Shown here: one piece after another, positions 31,398 to 41,430 of the stretch | Numbering within the stretch: the stretch's first letter is position 1 | Layout: every line of letters begins with the position of its first letter | Translations under genes and position numbers: made by a program | Assembly: GCA_024278835.1 (NCBI GenBank) | Contig: JAJRSK010000068.1 | Coordinates: 1 to 64,000 of the forward strand | Direction: 5' to 3' | DNA from: Campylobacterales bacterium | GTDB taxonomy: Bacteria; Campylobacterota; Campylobacteria; Campylobacterales; QNZT01 | Length of the DNA: 64,000 nt | The notes under the pieces: model-generated | The model's database searches: none | What the model was told of the DNA's origin: nothing | What the model saw: only the letters and a program-made list of their open reading frames with translations

Positions 31398-32037
31398 CTT
31401 TTTTCTCCTCTAAAAGTATTACACTTGAGATTAGGGCAAAGAGTGCTAAGGTAAACATCTTTCTAAAAGGAACATCTAAAAAAGATGCAAGCAAGAAGAC
31501 TAAGATAAAAAGCATTTTGCTGTGTGCTATGGCAGGATTTTTATTGTTCGTCTTTGCCAAGGCATAAAAGATGTTGAGAAATAGTAAAAGTCCTACGATA
31601 CCCAACTGTGCTGTTATTTCAATATATTGGGCGTGGTAGTAGCCTATGAGATCTTTGATGCTACAGTTAGAAAATGTTTTATGTGCATTCATGCGCTCTT
31701 GTAGATAGATGAGATGGTCTTGAGTTCCCATGCCTAAAATTGGTTCTTTTTCAAAGACTTCAGCGGCAATTTTCCATGTGATAATACGCCCACCAAGTGA
31801 GGTACAATAATTTTTGTGGGTCAAATTTTGGATATCACTTTGTGCAATATCCAAACGCTTATGAAATCTTGGATTATGCTGATAGAGAGTGACAAGCAAG
31901 AGTGCGATGAGGGCAATAAGCGCCAAAATATAACGGTATTTAAGCTTGCTATAGAGTATCATGATAGCAAGTAAACCGACAAGATAGATACTTTGTCCCG
32001 TGCGACTAATGCCTAAAAAGAGAACAAGGGCTATCAT
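31387..32037 (-). CDS. O-antigen ligase-like protein, C-terminal part of split gene
   Basis: FLGISRTGQSIYLV, PILGMGTQDHLIYL, polytopic. Confidence 0.75.
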   Translation of the reverse strand: MIALVLFLGISRTGQSIYLVGLLAIMILYSKLKYRYILALIALIALLLVTLYQHNPRFHKRLDIAQSDIQNLTHKNYCTSLGGRIITWKIAAEVFEKEPILGMGTQDHLIYLQERMNAHKTFSNCSIKDLIGYYHAQYIEITAQLGIVGLLLFLNIFYALAKTNNKNPAIAHSKMLFILVFLLASFLDVPFRKMFTLALFALISSVILLEEKKDEI

Positions 32038-32594
32038 GATAGAGTATACAATAAAAGTGATTTCAAGCTCAGTCGTTTCTCTTGCTTGGCAAGTACTATC
32101 GTCATCAAACCGGAAAATGCCAAAAAGATACTATAAATTGTATGCCACATATGGACAGAGAGGCTTTTGGTATTGACTTCATGAAAGTCATACAGTTGAA
32201 AATAGACCGCAAGAGATTGTAAGAGAGATATGCCTAAACCTGCTAAAAATGCGTAGAGTAAATCTCTATATCTATCACTTTCAAAAGAGGTATAGAGGAT
32301 AGGAATGATAAGAAAATAGATATATTTAAAGTCATAAACAATGGCTTCTTGGTAGTTTTTAGGCTCTATCCAGAGGTAGCTTATCGTCATATAAGTACAA
32401 AAAAGCAGTAAAGAGAGAAGGAACTTTTGTCTGATTATTTGCTGATATTTAGCTTTAAAATCTCCCTCTAAAAGCCACAATATAAGAAGCATAAAACCAG
32501 AGATATTGATACCTGCACGAGAGAGCGTCGTGCTAAAGGCAAAGCATATTGCAAAAAAATAGAGTGCTTTTTTGAGATAAGGTTTTGCTATCAT
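32034..32594 (-). CDS. O-antigen ligase-like protein, N-terminal part of split gene
   Basis: Polytopic 186 aa ending in LLLYTLS; 4-nt ATGA overlap with the C-terminal part. Confidence 0.7.
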   Translation of the reverse strand: MIAKPYLKKALYFFAICFAFSTTLSRAGINISGFMLLILWLLEGDFKAKYQQIIRQKFLLSLLLFCTYMTISYLWIEPKNYQEAIVYDFKYIYFLIIPILYTSFESDRYRDLLYAFLAGLGISLLQSLAVYFQLYDFHEVNTKSLSVHMWHTIYSIFLAFSGLMTIVLAKQEKRLSLKSLLLYTLS

Positions 32595-33538
32595 GATAGT
32601 CTATTTTGAATTTCATTTAAAATCATCTCTTCCCCAATAGCGGCAATTTGTGCACTATCTTTGATAAGAGACTCCCCTGCATAGAGATAAGAACCAAAAT
32701 CGACTTTTGGCTTGACGATACTAAAAGGGCTCGTTCCTTGTCCTAGCAGGGTAATAAAGGGTGTCTGCGTAGCAGCAGCTATATGTATGGCAGAGGTATC
32801 TATACTTACCAATAAATCAACACTTGCAATGACATCGATAAATTGGGCAATGGTGGTTTTTGATGTTAAATCTATTGCATCTGGCATATATTTGGCAAAT
32901 TGCGCATTACTCGCTTTGTCATGCTTGTCCCCGAGCAAGAGGATTTGATAGGGAAGTTGCTGGAGTTGTTTGCAGAGTGATATGGCTTTGTCATGCGGGT
33001 AGCCTCTATCTCCTTTATCACTACCTAATACAAGGGCAATAGTCGGGGTAGATGTTTTGGTATAGAGGGTCTGTGCTTGAACAAATAGCTTGGTAGGAGG
33101 GAGTATTTCATAGATATCTCCTAGGTAGGCATTGACTAAATGTGCATAGTGGTTGCTATAGTGTCGTGCTCGATTTATCTTGGGTGCAAAATCTAGAAAT
33201 ATTTCTCGTCCGCCATTTTTATAGCCAATGAGAGTATCTATCTTGGCAGATTTAAAGAGTAGAGCAGCAGAGAGAGCATTATGGAAGAGTATGCCCAAAT
33301 CATAATGGTTTTTGCGTAGTTTTTTCACTAAAGTCCATGATTTTTGAACGCGATTTTTACCTCTTGTATCATCTATGAATATCTCTTTTATAGGATATCC
33401 TCGAAAAAGATCTTTGCAGTGGGCAGGCGTAACAACGCTAAACTCTGCCTCTTTATAGTGCTTTTGTAACAACAGCAGGGTAGGCATCATCATGACAGTG
33501 TCACCAATAAAGTTAGGAGTCTTGATGATGATTTTCAT
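32591..33538 (-). CDS. LPS heptosyltransferase family protein
   Basis: KIIIKTPNFIGDTVMMMPTL, LVSIDTSAIHIAAATQTPFITLLGQGTSP. Confidence 0.88.
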   Translation of the reverse strand: MKIIIKTPNFIGDTVMMMPTLLLLQKHYKEAEFSVVTPAHCKDLFRGYPIKEIFIDDTRGKNRVQKSWTLVKKLRKNHYDLGILFHNALSAALLFKSAKIDTLIGYKNGGREIFLDFAPKINRARHYSNHYAHLVNAYLGDIYEILPPTKLFVQAQTLYTKTSTPTIALVLGSDKGDRGYPHDKAISLCKQLQQLPYQILLLGDKHDKASNAQFAKYMPDAIDLTSKTTIAQFIDVIASVDLLVSIDTSAIHIAAATQTPFITLLGQGTSPFSIVKPKVDFGSYLYAGESLIKDSAQIAAIGEEMILNEIQNRLS

Positions 33539-33611
33539 AAGCTTACTATAGCATTTTGAAGGTTAAAAGTAGACTTCTGAGGTGGAGGTTTTTGTAGAGG
33601 GTTTTATAGTG

Positions 33612-34862
33612 CTACTTTAAAAATTGACTATTTTGGGTTAATATCTCTGTCAAGATGGTATTTATTGGTTTTTTTGATTTCTCTTTTAATAGATGATAAG
33701 TCTCCGTATCTCTCACTTCATGATTAAAAATTTCATTGGGTAAGTTTGAGTAGATATAGGTCCCTTGCTTGGTCACAATAGCATTTTTATTCCATTTGGC
33801 GACATAACAGTACGCTCTTTGGTAGTTTTTATCTAGTAAGTTGTTGCCGCAGGAGTAGTCTGAAGGGGGATTTTCCAGACCCAACAGTGTTAGTATCGTG
33901 GCAGGAAAGTCAAGATGCGAGGTCATTTTGTGGATAATTTTATGTGGGGTATCTGGAAGCTTGAGGATAAAGGGTGAATTGATTTGTGCTTTTGAAAAGG
34001 CTGAGTTGTGTCCAAAAAAACCATACTCAAAAAACTCTTCCCCATGGTCTGAACTAAAGAGTATAATGGCATCTTTGTAAAGTCCCTTTTTCTTGATAGC
34101 ATCAAGCATATCTCCAAAGAGTTTATCATCATAATAGATGGCATTTTTATAACTGTTTTTAAATTTTTCACTATTTTTTCTCTTAATTGTCAGATAATTT
34201 AATCCTCCGTTTCCTGCATTGGGTTTGAATTTGTCATATGATTTTGGATAAGAGTATCCATGAGGTGCATCTAAAAAAACAAAGCTAAAGAGAGGTTTGC
34301 TGCTATCGGCTTTTGCTATCCACTCTATAAATTGCGCACTGCTTTGTGCATCTTTTTGGTAGGGTTCACCCTCAAAATTATCCACAATGGAGTCATTGAC
34401 GCCAGAATAGACGGTCTGTTTAAACTCTGGCCATTGGGTGTTGGTGCTAGAGATGATTTTTATGTGATACTGTTTCTCTTTTAAGACTTGAAAAAAAACA
34501 GGCTCTTTTGCTGCGTGTAAAAAGTTAAACCAGTAGGTAGCATTGAGTCCATAAAAGAAAGAAAATATACCAAAGCGGGTGGCATCCCCTCCTGAGATAT
34601 GGTTTTGAAAATTGAGGGCATCTTTAGAAAAGTGCGTAATATTAGGTGCTGTCTCTTTATTTAAAATAGAGTTTCGTGCTGCATCAAACATAAAGATAAA
34701 GATATGCGGCGAGGGGCTATCTGCTTTAATCTTGATGGGAGATAGGGGGTAGTGGACTTTAGAATTTTTTGAGGCACCAACTAACATAGTCCAACTTTGA
34801 GAGAACGAGAAGGAGTGAGATGTGAGTAGAGAAATGTGAAGGACTCCCCGTAGGGAATGCAA
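33612..34862 (-). CDS. Sulfatase/phosphoethanolamine-transferase-like protein, N-terminus apparently replaced by repeat element
   Basis: IFIFMFDAARNSILNKETAPNITHF, FSSDHGEEF; no N-terminal membrane domain; first ~30 codons lie in the 34774-35032 element. Confidence 0.7.
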   Translation of the reverse strand: MHSLRGVLHISLLTSHSFSFSQSWTMLVGASKNSKVHYPLSPIKIKADSPSPHIFIFMFDAARNSILNKETAPNITHFSKDALNFQNHISGGDATRFGIFSFFYGLNATYWFNFLHAAKEPVFFQVLKEKQYHIKIISSTNTQWPEFKQTVYSGVNDSIVDNFEGEPYQKDAQSSAQFIEWIAKADSSKPLFSFVFLDAPHGYSYPKSYDKFKPNAGNGGLNYLTIKRKNSEKFKNSYKNAIYYDDKLFGDMLDAIKKKGLYKDAIILFSSDHGEEFFEYGFFGHNSAFSKAQINSPFILKLPDTPHKIIHKMTSHLDFPATILTLLGLENPPSDYSCGNNLLDKNYQRAYCYVAKWNKNAIVTKQGTYIYSNLPNEIFNHEVRDTETYHLLKEKSKKPINTILTEILTQNSQFLK

Positions 34863-35032
34863 ACATTTATCTGCACACAGATCGCTTCTTCTCGTTCTCC
34901 CCGAAGGGTGCGTCGATTTCGCCCATAGGACTGCGTTGGATTTTATTGAATTCGCTATGGCGAGTCCTGCAAAAATCCGCCTTGCCTATGAACGAAATCG
35001 ACGCATCAAAGATGAACTATGTTAGTTGGTGC
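34774..35032. repeat. 259-bp element with 27-bp imperfect terminal inverted repeats and internal inverted repeats
   Basis: gcaccaactaacatagtccaactttga (34774-34800) versus reverse complement of 35006-35032 (gcaccaactaacatagttcatctttga); 34801-34812/34889-34900 perfect 12 bp; 34911-34930/34985-35004 18 of 20. Confidence 0.9.
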
Positions 35033-36251
35033 GGTAATAGTATATGATAACAAAACTTACCCTCAGTAAATGCCTTGCCATAGAGAGAGAGCCCCCCTTT
35101 GATATCCAAGAGCGTATCTGACCAGTATATCATGATAGTTTCACTCTTTTTAGAAAAACGCATCATCTTTACCTCTCCTGTGAGATTTGACTCCTCTAAA
35201 TGCGCTCCTTTGAGGAGTTTTAGCATCGTTTGAAAGGCTACAAAGGCGGGGTATTTCTTGATGCCATCGCGGTTATCGACCAATCCATACCCCGGGGCGA
35301 TGAGTTGATGCCAATAGACTCTATCGACTTCTCTTGTACTGAGTGCGATGAGATAGTACTGTAACATATAGAGGGCGTAATCTTCAGGGTTTACACACTC
35401 TTTTTCGCTCGTAGGTGCGTAGGGGACGGTGTTGGAGAGTGGCCAGTTTGTTTCGGTGATGTAGAGTTTGTTACTGCTTTTGGGGGAGAGTATCATGATA
35501 GAATGAAGAAGATTTATTTTCTTTTTCAAGTCAAAGCCCATCTGTTTTCCCTCAGGAGCACCTCGTCTATCCACATAGAGTAAGGCAGTGAATATATCGT
35601 ACTTTAAAGAGAAAAAGTTAAAGAGAGAGCGAATGGTATAGTGATACTCAAAATCAATCACAGAGGAGCCTAAAAGCACTTTATCATGATAGCGTTTATC
35701 GCGTACTCTTTGGGCGACTTGATAAAGCTTGAGGTACTCTTTGATGGTATAAAAAGCCCATTTTTTACGGTTGATGGCATTGCCTATTTGAAATTTTTTG
35801 ATATGGGGAAAGGCTTTAAAAATCTTTTCTATATTCTCTTCAAAGAGGGAGAGGTTTTCGATGTTGTTTCTATCTTGGAGGATGTTTATCAAGATATCTT
35901 TGCCTTTAAATTTCTCGACAAAGGCAACATAAGCATCTAACTTCTCTATCTCCCAAAGTGGCAAGCGTATAAGCAAAGTATCTACGCCTAACTCTTCTAT
36001 CAGGGTAAGTGTCTCTTCTGGATTTTTATCAAGATTTACACCCATTGCAAAAAAGTTTTGGGTATCAATAACTCTTTTTTGTTGTAAAAAAAGATAGGAG
36101 AGGAGGATAAAAGGGGAGAGTATCACTGTGCTAAAGAGGGTGATAAGTTGGTCAAATATCGCTTTTTTATAGATACGCTTTTTAAACTTTTTATCTTTGA
36201 TGATGTGGGGCTGGTCTGAGAAGTTATCCCACTCAAATTTATCATGCATTA
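35017..36251 (-). CDS. TIM-barrel glycosidase-like protein
   Basis: Start taken at MHDKFEWDNF; ITETNWPLSNT, DRVYWHQLIAPGYGL; stop codon lies in the repeat element. Confidence 0.55.
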
Positions 36252-37138
36252 TAGATTTCCTTGTCATAGACTTTAAAACGCTTGTGAGACCAAAACCACT
36301 CATCTGGTCGCTCTTTTATGACCTTTTCTAAGATGTCTGCTTGGGCTTGATTGAGGCGTTTGATATCCTCTTCTTTGCTTAGACTTTCATCTATCATGAT
36401 AGGGGGATAGCAGGTAATGGTATGGTTTTTGAAGTCATGACTTGTGATATAGATAGGAATGATTTTTGCCTTAAATTTGCGTGCAAGGATAGAGACAGAG
36501 GGTGTCTGTGTCACTTTTTTACCAAACAATGTAACAGCTACGCTGAGATTTTTAGGGATACTTTGATCTACCAAAAGTCCAAGGATGCGTCCCTCTCCCA
36601 TCGCTTTTATCATCCCCTTTAATGCACCGCGTTTATTGATGAGTTCTACGCCTACTTGTTCGCGTCCTTTTTTGAGGTACGTTTGCATCAGCTTAGAGTC
36701 GAGTTCTCTTCCAACAGTAGAAAGTGGGATATCAAATCCTAGTGCAATGGCAGAGGGTAAAATCTCCCAAACACCAAAATGTGCTGTGATAAGGATGACT
36801 TTTTCTCCATTTCTAAGTAAGTTATCCAAAATCTCTCGGTTTTCAAAGTGGATGTTTTGGAGTATCTCTTCTTTGCTTTGTCTCTCTCTTTTGATAAAGC
36901 CAGCGATGCCGTGTAGGAGGTTTTGATAAGAGTGGATACCGATAGCTTTTTTCTCTTTTTCCTTCATCTTTGGAAAACAGACTTTTAAGTTGGCATGGAT
37001 GACATTTCTTCGTTTGGCAGAAGCAAAGTAGGCAAATCTAGCAAGAGCACGGATAATTTTATCAAGCCAAGATGCTGGTAGGGTGCGAATAAAAAAGGCA
37101 AAGAGCTTGTAGCTAAAGAGATAAAAGTACTCTATCAT
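36242..37138 (-). CDS. lpxL: Lipid A biosynthesis acyltransferase
   Basis: ITAHFGVWEILPSA, RPDEWFWSHKRFK. Confidence 0.88.
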   Translation of the reverse strand: MIEYFYLFSYKLFAFFIRTLPASWLDKIIRALARFAYFASAKRRNVIHANLKVCFPKMKEKEKKAIGIHSYQNLLHGIAGFIKRERQSKEEILQNIHFENREILDNLLRNGEKVILITAHFGVWEILPSAIALGFDIPLSTVGRELDSKLMQTYLKKGREQVGVELINKRGALKGMIKAMGEGRILGLLVDQSIPKNLSVAVTLFGKKVTQTPSVSILARKFKAKIIPIYITSHDFKNHTITCYPPIMIDESLSKEEDIKRLNQAQADILEKVIKERPDEWFWSHKRFKVYDKEIYNA

Positions 37139-38133
37139 GATAGAAGCTCTTGTGCCTTGCTTATAATCTCTTGTGGGGAAATCTCTTTGATAGAGTAGTC
37201 CTCTTTATTGAGTTTATAGTGGTTGATAGAAGAAGAGGATTTGAGTGTGTGCGATATCTCACTCTCATAGATACGGCTTGGGGGTGTGGGACCAAATAGG
37301 ATAATTGAGGGGATATTGTTTGCCCAAGCGATATAGCTAGGTCCCGTGTCATTGCCAATGAGCAAGTTGGCGTGAGAGATGAGGGCTTTGAGTGCGTTTA
37401 AGTTCATTTTAGGAAGTAGGGTGATGTTGGCGCTTCGTTTTTCCAGCCACTTTCCCATCTCTTTTTCACTCTCTGAGGCGTAGGGGATGAGGATATTGGC
37501 ATCTAGGTTTTGAGCCACTTGGAGTAGTTGCTCTTTTGGGTAGATGCGACTCTTCCAGTTGGCACCGATGATAAAGATAACAGTGGGCATGTTCTCTTTA
37601 AAATAGGGTTTGGAGATCTCAAACTCTTCGTCAAGGTAGTGCATATATGGTTTTTTATGGGTGACTTCTTCTTTTGTAAGTGGCATATCGAGTGCTTTAG
37701 AGACTAAGAGTCTATATCTATCTATGGTGTTTTCATCATAGGCGATGGCATAGCTATCATGATAGAGAGAGGCAGCTAGGCTTTCTCGCGTGGATTTTTT
37801 ATCAAATCCTGCTATCTTTTTGCCTAGTAGTTTGGCGGTGATGGCAGATTTTAAGAGGCCTTGTAGGTCGATGACGATGTCATACTCTTCTTTGGCATAG
37901 GCTTTTATCTTTTTGATTTCAGCAAAAAGATTGGACTTTTTCTTTTTGAGGGATTTTAAGTTGAGTGTTTTGATGGTATGGATGTCGGGATTATGCTCTA
38001 GTATTTGGGCAAATCCTTCTTCAACTATCCAGTCGATTTGTGCCTTTGGGATTTTGGCTTTGATAAATTGTAAGATAAAAGCACTATGAATGATATCGCC
38101 CAAGGCGGAGAGTTTGATGATTGCTATTTTCAT
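37135..38133 (-). CDS. waaC: LPS heptosyltransferase I
   Basis: MKIAIIKLSALGDIIHSAFILQFIK, LIGNDTGPSYIAWANNIPSIILFGPTPPSR. Confidence 0.92.
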   Translation of the reverse strand: MKIAIIKLSALGDIIHSAFILQFIKAKIPKAQIDWIVEEGFAQILEHNPDIHTIKTLNLKSLKKKKSNLFAEIKKIKAYAKEEYDIVIDLQGLLKSAITAKLLGKKIAGFDKKSTRESLAASLYHDSYAIAYDENTIDRYRLLVSKALDMPLTKEEVTHKKPYMHYLDEEFEISKPYFKENMPTVIFIIGANWKSRIYPKEQLLQVAQNLDANILIPYASESEKEMGKWLEKRSANITLLPKMNLNALKALISHANLLIGNDTGPSYIAWANNIPSIILFGPTPPSRIYESEISHTLKSSSSINHYKLNKEDYSIKEISPQEIISKAQELLS

Positions 38134-38189
38134 AAATGTATCTTAGCAAATTTATACTATAATTTCTAAAAATCTAGTAAGGAAATGAT

Positions 38190-38639
38190 GTGAAAGTATT
38201 ATTGATAAAAGATGTAAAGTCTTTAGGAAAAACAGGTGAGATAAAAGAGGTCAAAGAGGGGTATGGTCAAAACTTTCTTATTGGAAAAGGTTTTGCAAAA
38301 AAAGCAACAGATGAAGTGATTGCGCAGTGGAAAAAAGATCAAGCGGATGCAAAGAAGGCAGAAGAAGAGGAGATTGCAAGGCTTCAAAAGATTGAGAAGC
38401 AGTTAGGAGAGTTAACACTCACACTTAAAAAGAAACTAGGTGCCAACGGTTCCCTGTATGGCGCGGTGACTAAAGATGAGATTGCGCACGCCTTAGAAGA
38501 GCAATATGACATCTCTATCGATAAGAAAACAGTTGAATTAGAGAAAAATGCCGTCAAGGGTACGGGTAACTATGATATCACTATCAAGCTAGGACATGGG
38601 ATTCATGCGAAACTTACTTTAGCCGTGGTAGGAGAGTAG
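38190..38639 (+). CDS. rplI: 50S ribosomal protein L9
   Basis: MKVLLIKDVKSLGKTGEIKEVKEGYGQNFLI. Confidence 0.98.
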   Translation: MKVLLIKDVKSLGKTGEIKEVKEGYGQNFLIGKGFAKKATDEVIAQWKKDQADAKKAEEEEIARLQKIEKQLGELTLTLKKKLGANGSLYGAVTKDEIAHALEEQYDISIDKKTVELEKNAVKGTGNYDITIKLGHGIHAKLTLAVVGE

Positions 38640-39176
38640 ATGTTTCACGCAACAACGATACTTGCGGTCAAGGGTGAGAGTAAAGCGGTGATTGGGGGAG
38701 ATGGGCAGGTGACATTTGGGGATGCTATCCTTAAAAGCAATGCCACCAAGATTCGTAAACTCTATAACGGCAAAGTCTTAGCAGGGTTTGCAGGGAGTAC
38801 AGCGGATGCGTTTAATCTCTTTGATATGTTTGAAGATATATTAGAAGATAAAAAGGGAGATTTGCTGAAATCTGTTATCGCTTTTTCAAAGGCATGGCGA
38901 AAAGACAAGTACATGAGACAACTTGAAGCGATGATGATTGTGGTCAATACAGAGCATATCTTTATCCTCTCTGGTAATGGTGATGTGGTGGAGCCTGAAG
39001 ATGGGAAAATCGCGGCGATTGGCTCAGGTGGGAACTACGCTATCTCAGCAGCTAGAGCGTTAAATCGTCATGCGGACTTAGATGAAGAGAAAATTGTGTA
39101 TGAATCTTTGCTTATTGCTAGTGAACTTTGTATCTATACAAGTGACAAAATAAAACATTTTACATTGGAGAAATAA
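38640..39176 (+). CDS. hslV: ATP-dependent protease subunit HslV
   Basis: [24 protein letters not shown]; upstream of hslU. Confidence 0.97.
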   Translation: MFHATTILAVKGESKAVIGGDGQVTFGDAILKSNATKIRKLYNGKVLAGFAGSTADAFNLFDMFEDILEDKKGDLLKSVIAFSKAWRKDKYMRQLEAMMIVVNTEHIFILSGNGDVVEPEDGKIAAIGSGGNYAISAARALNRHADLDEEKIVYESLLIASELCIYTSDKIKHFTLEK

Positions 39177-40499
39177 ATGGCGTTGACACCAAAGGAAACG
39201 GTAGCCTATTTAGATGAGTATATCATCGGGCAAAAAGATGCTAAAAAAGCCATTGCTGTGGCGCTAAGAAATCGTCATCGGCGTATGCAACTTGATGAAG
39301 CGATGCAAGAAGAGATTATGCCCAAAAACATTATCATGATAGGAACCACGGGCGTGGGGAAAACAGAGATAGCTAGACGACTAGCAAAGATGATGAATCT
39401 ACCTTTTGTTAAAGTCGAGGCGAGTAAATATACAGAAGTGGGCTTTGTGGGACGTGATGTCGAGTCTATGGTGCGTGACTTGGTATTAGCGTCCATCAAC
39501 CTTGTTAAAGCAGAACAGCAAGAGAAAAATAAAATGCTGATAGATGAGTATATCGAAAAGAAAATCATTGAAAAGCTTCTGCCACCTCTGCCAAATGGGG
39601 CTAGTGAGCAAAAACAAGCTGATTATGAAAAATCGTATGCCCGTATGCGCGAGAAGCTTCGAAATGGTGAAGTGGATCATCTAGTCATCGAGATAGAGAT
39701 TGCGCAAGGTTTTGGTGAATTGGGTGGAGATATGCCTCCTGAGATGATAAAGGTACAGGAGTCTTTTATCAAGATTCTGGGTAATAAGGCCGAAAGTGTC
39801 AAAAAAGAGGTCTCTGTTGAGGATGCCAGAAAAGCACTTCGAGGAGAGGCTAGTGAAAAGCTTTTAGATATGGAAGCGGTGAAGAGTGAAGCTCTAAAGC
39901 GGGCTGAAAATTCGGGAATTATCTTTATCGATGAGATTGATAAGATAGCGGTCTCAGCCAAAAGTCAGAGTCGTCAAGACCCGAGTAAAGAGGGTGTACA
40001 AAGGGATTTACTCCCTATTGTTGAGGGGTCTGATGTGAGTACGAAGTGGGGTGTAGTGAAAACGAACCATATCCTTTTTATCGCAGCTGGGGCATTTGCA
40101 ATGGCAAAACCTAGTGACTTGATACCTGAGTTGCAAGGGCGATTTCCACTAAGGGTGGAGTTAAGTTCTTTGGATGAAGAGACACTTTATCTTATCATGA
40201 CACAGCCGAAAAACTCTCTTTTAAAGCAGTATGAAGCCTTACTTAGTACGGAAGGGGTGACACTGGTATTTGAAGATGATGCCATTCGTGCGATTGCCAA
40301 AATTTCACAACTTGCCAATGATAAAACAGAAGATATCGGTGCACGTCGTTTGCATACAGTGATAGAACGTGTGTTAGAAGAGATAAGCTTCTGCGCGGAT
40401 GAACATGAGGGAGAGACTATCATGATAGACAAGGCGCTTGTACATGAAAAGCTAGATGAAGTAGTAGGGGATGAAGATCTTTCAAGGTATATATTATGA
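39177..40499 (+). CDS. hslU: ATP-dependent protease ATPase subunit HslU
   Basis: TPKETVAYLDEYIIGQKDAKKAIAVALRNRHRRMQL, GTTGVGKTEIARRLAK. Confidence 0.98.
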   Translation: MALTPKETVAYLDEYIIGQKDAKKAIAVALRNRHRRMQLDEAMQEEIMPKNIIMIGTTGVGKTEIARRLAKMMNLPFVKVEASKYTEVGFVGRDVESMVRDLVLASINLVKAEQQEKNKMLIDEYIEKKIIEKLLPPLPNGASEQKQADYEKSYARMREKLRNGEVDHLVIEIEIAQGFGELGGDMPPEMIKVQESFIKILGNKAESVKKEVSVEDARKALRGEASEKLLDMEAVKSEALKRAENSGIIFIDEIDKIAVSAKSQSRQDPSKEGVQRDLLPIVEGSDVSTKWGVVKTNHILFIAAGAFAMAKPSDLIPELQGRFPLRVELSSLDEETLYLIMTQPKNSLLKQYEALLSTEGVTLVFEDDAIRAIAKISQLANDKTEDIGARRLHTVIERVLEEISFCADEHEGETIMIDKALVHEKLDEVVGDEDLSRYIL

Positions 40500-41398
40500 G
40501 TGAGAAGAAAAGTAAATCAGGATTTATCGCTGTTATCGGTCGCCCCAATGCAGGGAAGTCTGCCTTTTTAAATTGGATAATTGGTGAGAAAATCACGATG
40601 GTATCGCACAAAGCCAATGCCACGCGAAAACGCTCCAATGTGATTGCTATGTATGAAGATGACAAAGAGAGTACACAACTTGTTTTTATAGATACACCAG
40701 GATTGCATGAAAAAGAGCGCCTTTTAAATATCTTTATGATGGAAGAGGCACTCAAAGCGATGAGTGATGCGGAGTTGATACTTTTTTTGGCGCCCGTACA
40801 TGATAAAACGGATGAGTATGAAAAGTTTTTAGAACTTAATGTTAAAAATATTCCCCATATCTTGCTCTTGACAAAAGCAGATGAAGTGAGTAAAGATAAA
40901 TTATTTGAAAAAATAACACAATATGTAAAGTACCAAGATAAATATCTTGAATTAATCCCCACTTCTATCAAAAAGGGTTCTGACCAGAATACTATTTTAA
41001 GGACACTTTCAAAGCATTTACCTCTCTCTCCACACTACTTTGATTCAGAGATTTTAACGACCCAGAAAATGAAAGATATTTACAAAGAATTCATAAGAGA
41101 GTCATTATTTGACAATTTGTCTAAAGAAATTCCGTACTTTTCCGATGTAGTAATTGAGAAGGTTGAAGAGCTTTCAGACTTAGAAAAAGTTTTTGCACAA
41201 ATTGTCGTTGAGACAAAAAGTCAAAAAGGCATTGTCATCGGTCATGATGGGAAGACCCTAAGACGGATTGGACAAGATGCCAGACTTTTGATAGAAGGAT
41301 TGACTGGTAAAAAGGTCTTTTTGAAACTCTTCGTTGTTGTCAAAGCGGGTTGGAGTAAAGATAAAAAATCTTTAGGAGAATTGGGCTACGACATCTAA
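40496..41398 (+). CDS. era: GTPase Era
   Basis: GRPNAGKSAFLNWIIGEKI, DTPGLHE, LTKADE, C-terminal KH-like domain. Confidence 0.95.
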   Translation: MSEKKSKSGFIAVIGRPNAGKSAFLNWIIGEKITMVSHKANATRKRSNVIAMYEDDKESTQLVFIDTPGLHEKERLLNIFMMEEALKAMSDAELILFLAPVHDKTDEYEKFLELNVKNIPHILLLTKADEVSKDKLFEKITQYVKYQDKYLELIPTSIKKGSDQNTILRTLSKHLPLSPHYFDSEILTTQKMKDIYKEFIRESLFDNLSKEIPYFSDVVIEKVEELSDLEKVFAQIVVETKSQKGIVIGHDGKTLRRIGQDARLLIEGLTGKKVFLKLFVVVKAGWSKDKKSLGELGYDI

Positions 41399-41430
41399 AA
41401 CCTTAAATTTAATTATTTAGGAATGTAGCC

